This document shows, one piece after another, positions 62,840 to 64,000 of a stretch of DNA of 64,000 nucleotides. The DNA lies in contig JAVMKO010000001.1 in NCBI GenBank assembly GCA_032164245.1, positions 80,845,892 to 80,909,891 of the forward strand, given 5' to 3'. A program made the position numbers and the translations under genes. The notes beneath the pieces are model-generated. The model was given only the letters and a program-made list of their open reading frames with translations, made no database searches and had not been told where the DNA came from. This DNA is from Sternotherus odoratus. Taxonomy: Eukaryota; Chordata; Testudines; Kinosternidae. Within the stretch, counting starts at the first letter, position 1. Every line of letters begins with the position of its first letter.

Positions 62840-64000
62840 CAGCAGCCACAGATTTATCACTATTTATGTCCTTGCTTCTCCAAGGATTTCCCATCACGCT
62901 CGCTCACTGGCTCTGCTGCGGTCACTGAGAGAGGTTGGCTGGATAATGGACTCATTTGCATAACTGATCCAGCAGTGACTGTAATGGTAGCAAAGGGGTG
63001 GGGGGGGAGGGGGAGGAGGGAAATTGAGGCCAGACTAGCTGCAGGAGAGTTACCAACCAGGTGTGTTCGTGTGTGTAAGGGAGTGTTCAGGGGTTTGGAG
63101 GACCCTGAAGAAGCTGGCAACTCAGAGAGAGTGTCAGCAGGGGGCACTGCAACACCAGTACTTACTCAACCCCCCCTCAGGGCTGAGCTCTTGGTTGTGG
63201 GAGCAGGCAGATTCCCAAAGCTGACAACCCCTTCCCTGACCCTTAGCCTGTTTGTGTGGTTTGGCTCTCAGGCGTGGGGTGTGGGTGTGTGAGGGGTGGA
63301 CAGGGATCTTCCCAGTCATGCCAGGGGGACTGCAAACCCACTTGACTTTCTGCAAGATGAAGTAACAGACAACACGAGGGGTGTGAGAGAAATGTCTGGG
63401 AGACAGGCTGTCGCTCAGGAACACACGCACACGCCTCGGTTCACATAAATATTCAATCACACTTCCCTGGTGTGGCAAATCAAGGCATCGCATTCATAAA
63501 CACACACACGTTCACGGACATACAAGCTCGAATGATGGGTACGGTAAAGATGGAACCTTAGGGACAGCCTTTCCCTTTTGGGTTACCCACTCCAGTCTGG
63601 GAAATGGAACAGCTCGGGGGCATTGTGGATTGGGTTGCTGAGCCTTTCCCTCCTAAGTTGGCATGCAAAGCACCTCATATTGGGCATTTGCACTCGGGCA
63701 CCACAGCGGTGGGTGCACACAAATATCATGGGCTGGATTCTGCCCCCCTTGCTCACACTTCATAGGCCCTTACTTCCCATGTGGTTTTAGTGGAGCTGGT
63801 CATGGAGTAAGATGCTACTCAGTGAGAAAGGGTGGCAGGATCTGGCACTACTGACTGAAATCTCATAACATCCCCATGAGATAGTTAATGGATAGAGAGA
63901 TCTCCCTTTACTTATCACCGGGGGGTGGGGGTGGGGAACAGCACCAGGTTCCGAGCGCATTGAAACACTGCGCAGCCAGATAGGCCAGGAAGTGAAGAAT
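62840..64000. other. Intergenic, no gene recognised
   Basis: Open frames are short and low-complexity. In the human order ELFN2 would come next, but none of its leucine-rich-repeat coding sequence is visible here. Confidence 0.45.

Overview
This is a vertebrate nuclear window carrying two complete, spliced, plus-strand genes. CARD10 (CARMA3, a CARD-MAGUK scaffold) has 21 coding exons at 2637-28318. MFNG (manic fringe, a Golgi glycosyltransferase) has 8 coding exons at 35182-46408. Both exon chains were rebuilt by hand from splice sites and reading phase. They close without a frameshift, at 1040 and 352 residues. The dispersed repeats point to a sauropsid: a CR1 LINE with reverse-transcriptase remains and the CR1 3' tail, many hAT-like elements with 8-bp target duplications, MIR-type SINEs and LTRs. 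A turtle is my best guess, from the repeat types; I could not run a species search.

Layout. 1-2636: no recognisable gene, probably upstream and 5' UTR sequence of CARD10. 2637-28318: CARD10, coding in order for CARD, coiled coil, Ser-rich linker, PDZ, SH3 and guanylate-kinase-like domains. Its introns hold a Tigger-like MITE, minisatellites, LTRs and several hAT elements, one nested in another. 28319 to about 29095: CARD10 3' UTR with a sharply AT-rich island. 29250-35181: intergenic DNA with a 1.5-kb hAT element that has a perfect 8-bp target duplication. 35182-46408: MFNG, whose introns hold a 5'-truncated CR1, MIRs and an AT-rich LTR-like block. 46409 to about 47160: MFNG 3' UTR with an AATAAA signal. 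47160-64000: no gene that I can support; transposons, purine- and pyrimidine-rich tracts, an (AT)n tract beside a perfect 43-bp inverted repeat, and a 60-bp alternating purine-pyrimidine tract.

The two genes do not share a pathway. CARD10 carries receptor signals to NF-kB through BCL10 and MALT1. MFNG adds GlcNAc to O-fucose on Notch EGF repeats. Their tandem order and orientation match the conserved CARD10-MFNG neighbourhood on human 22q13. No new gene system is evident. The most unusual features are structural: an inverted duplication that copied a transposon end together with its flanking host DNA, an LTR that split a 50-bp minisatellite unit, and long near-identical inverted arms inside a hAT element.

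Limits: repeat family names come from recognising termini and motifs, not from a database. UTR ends and most LTR edges are approximate.
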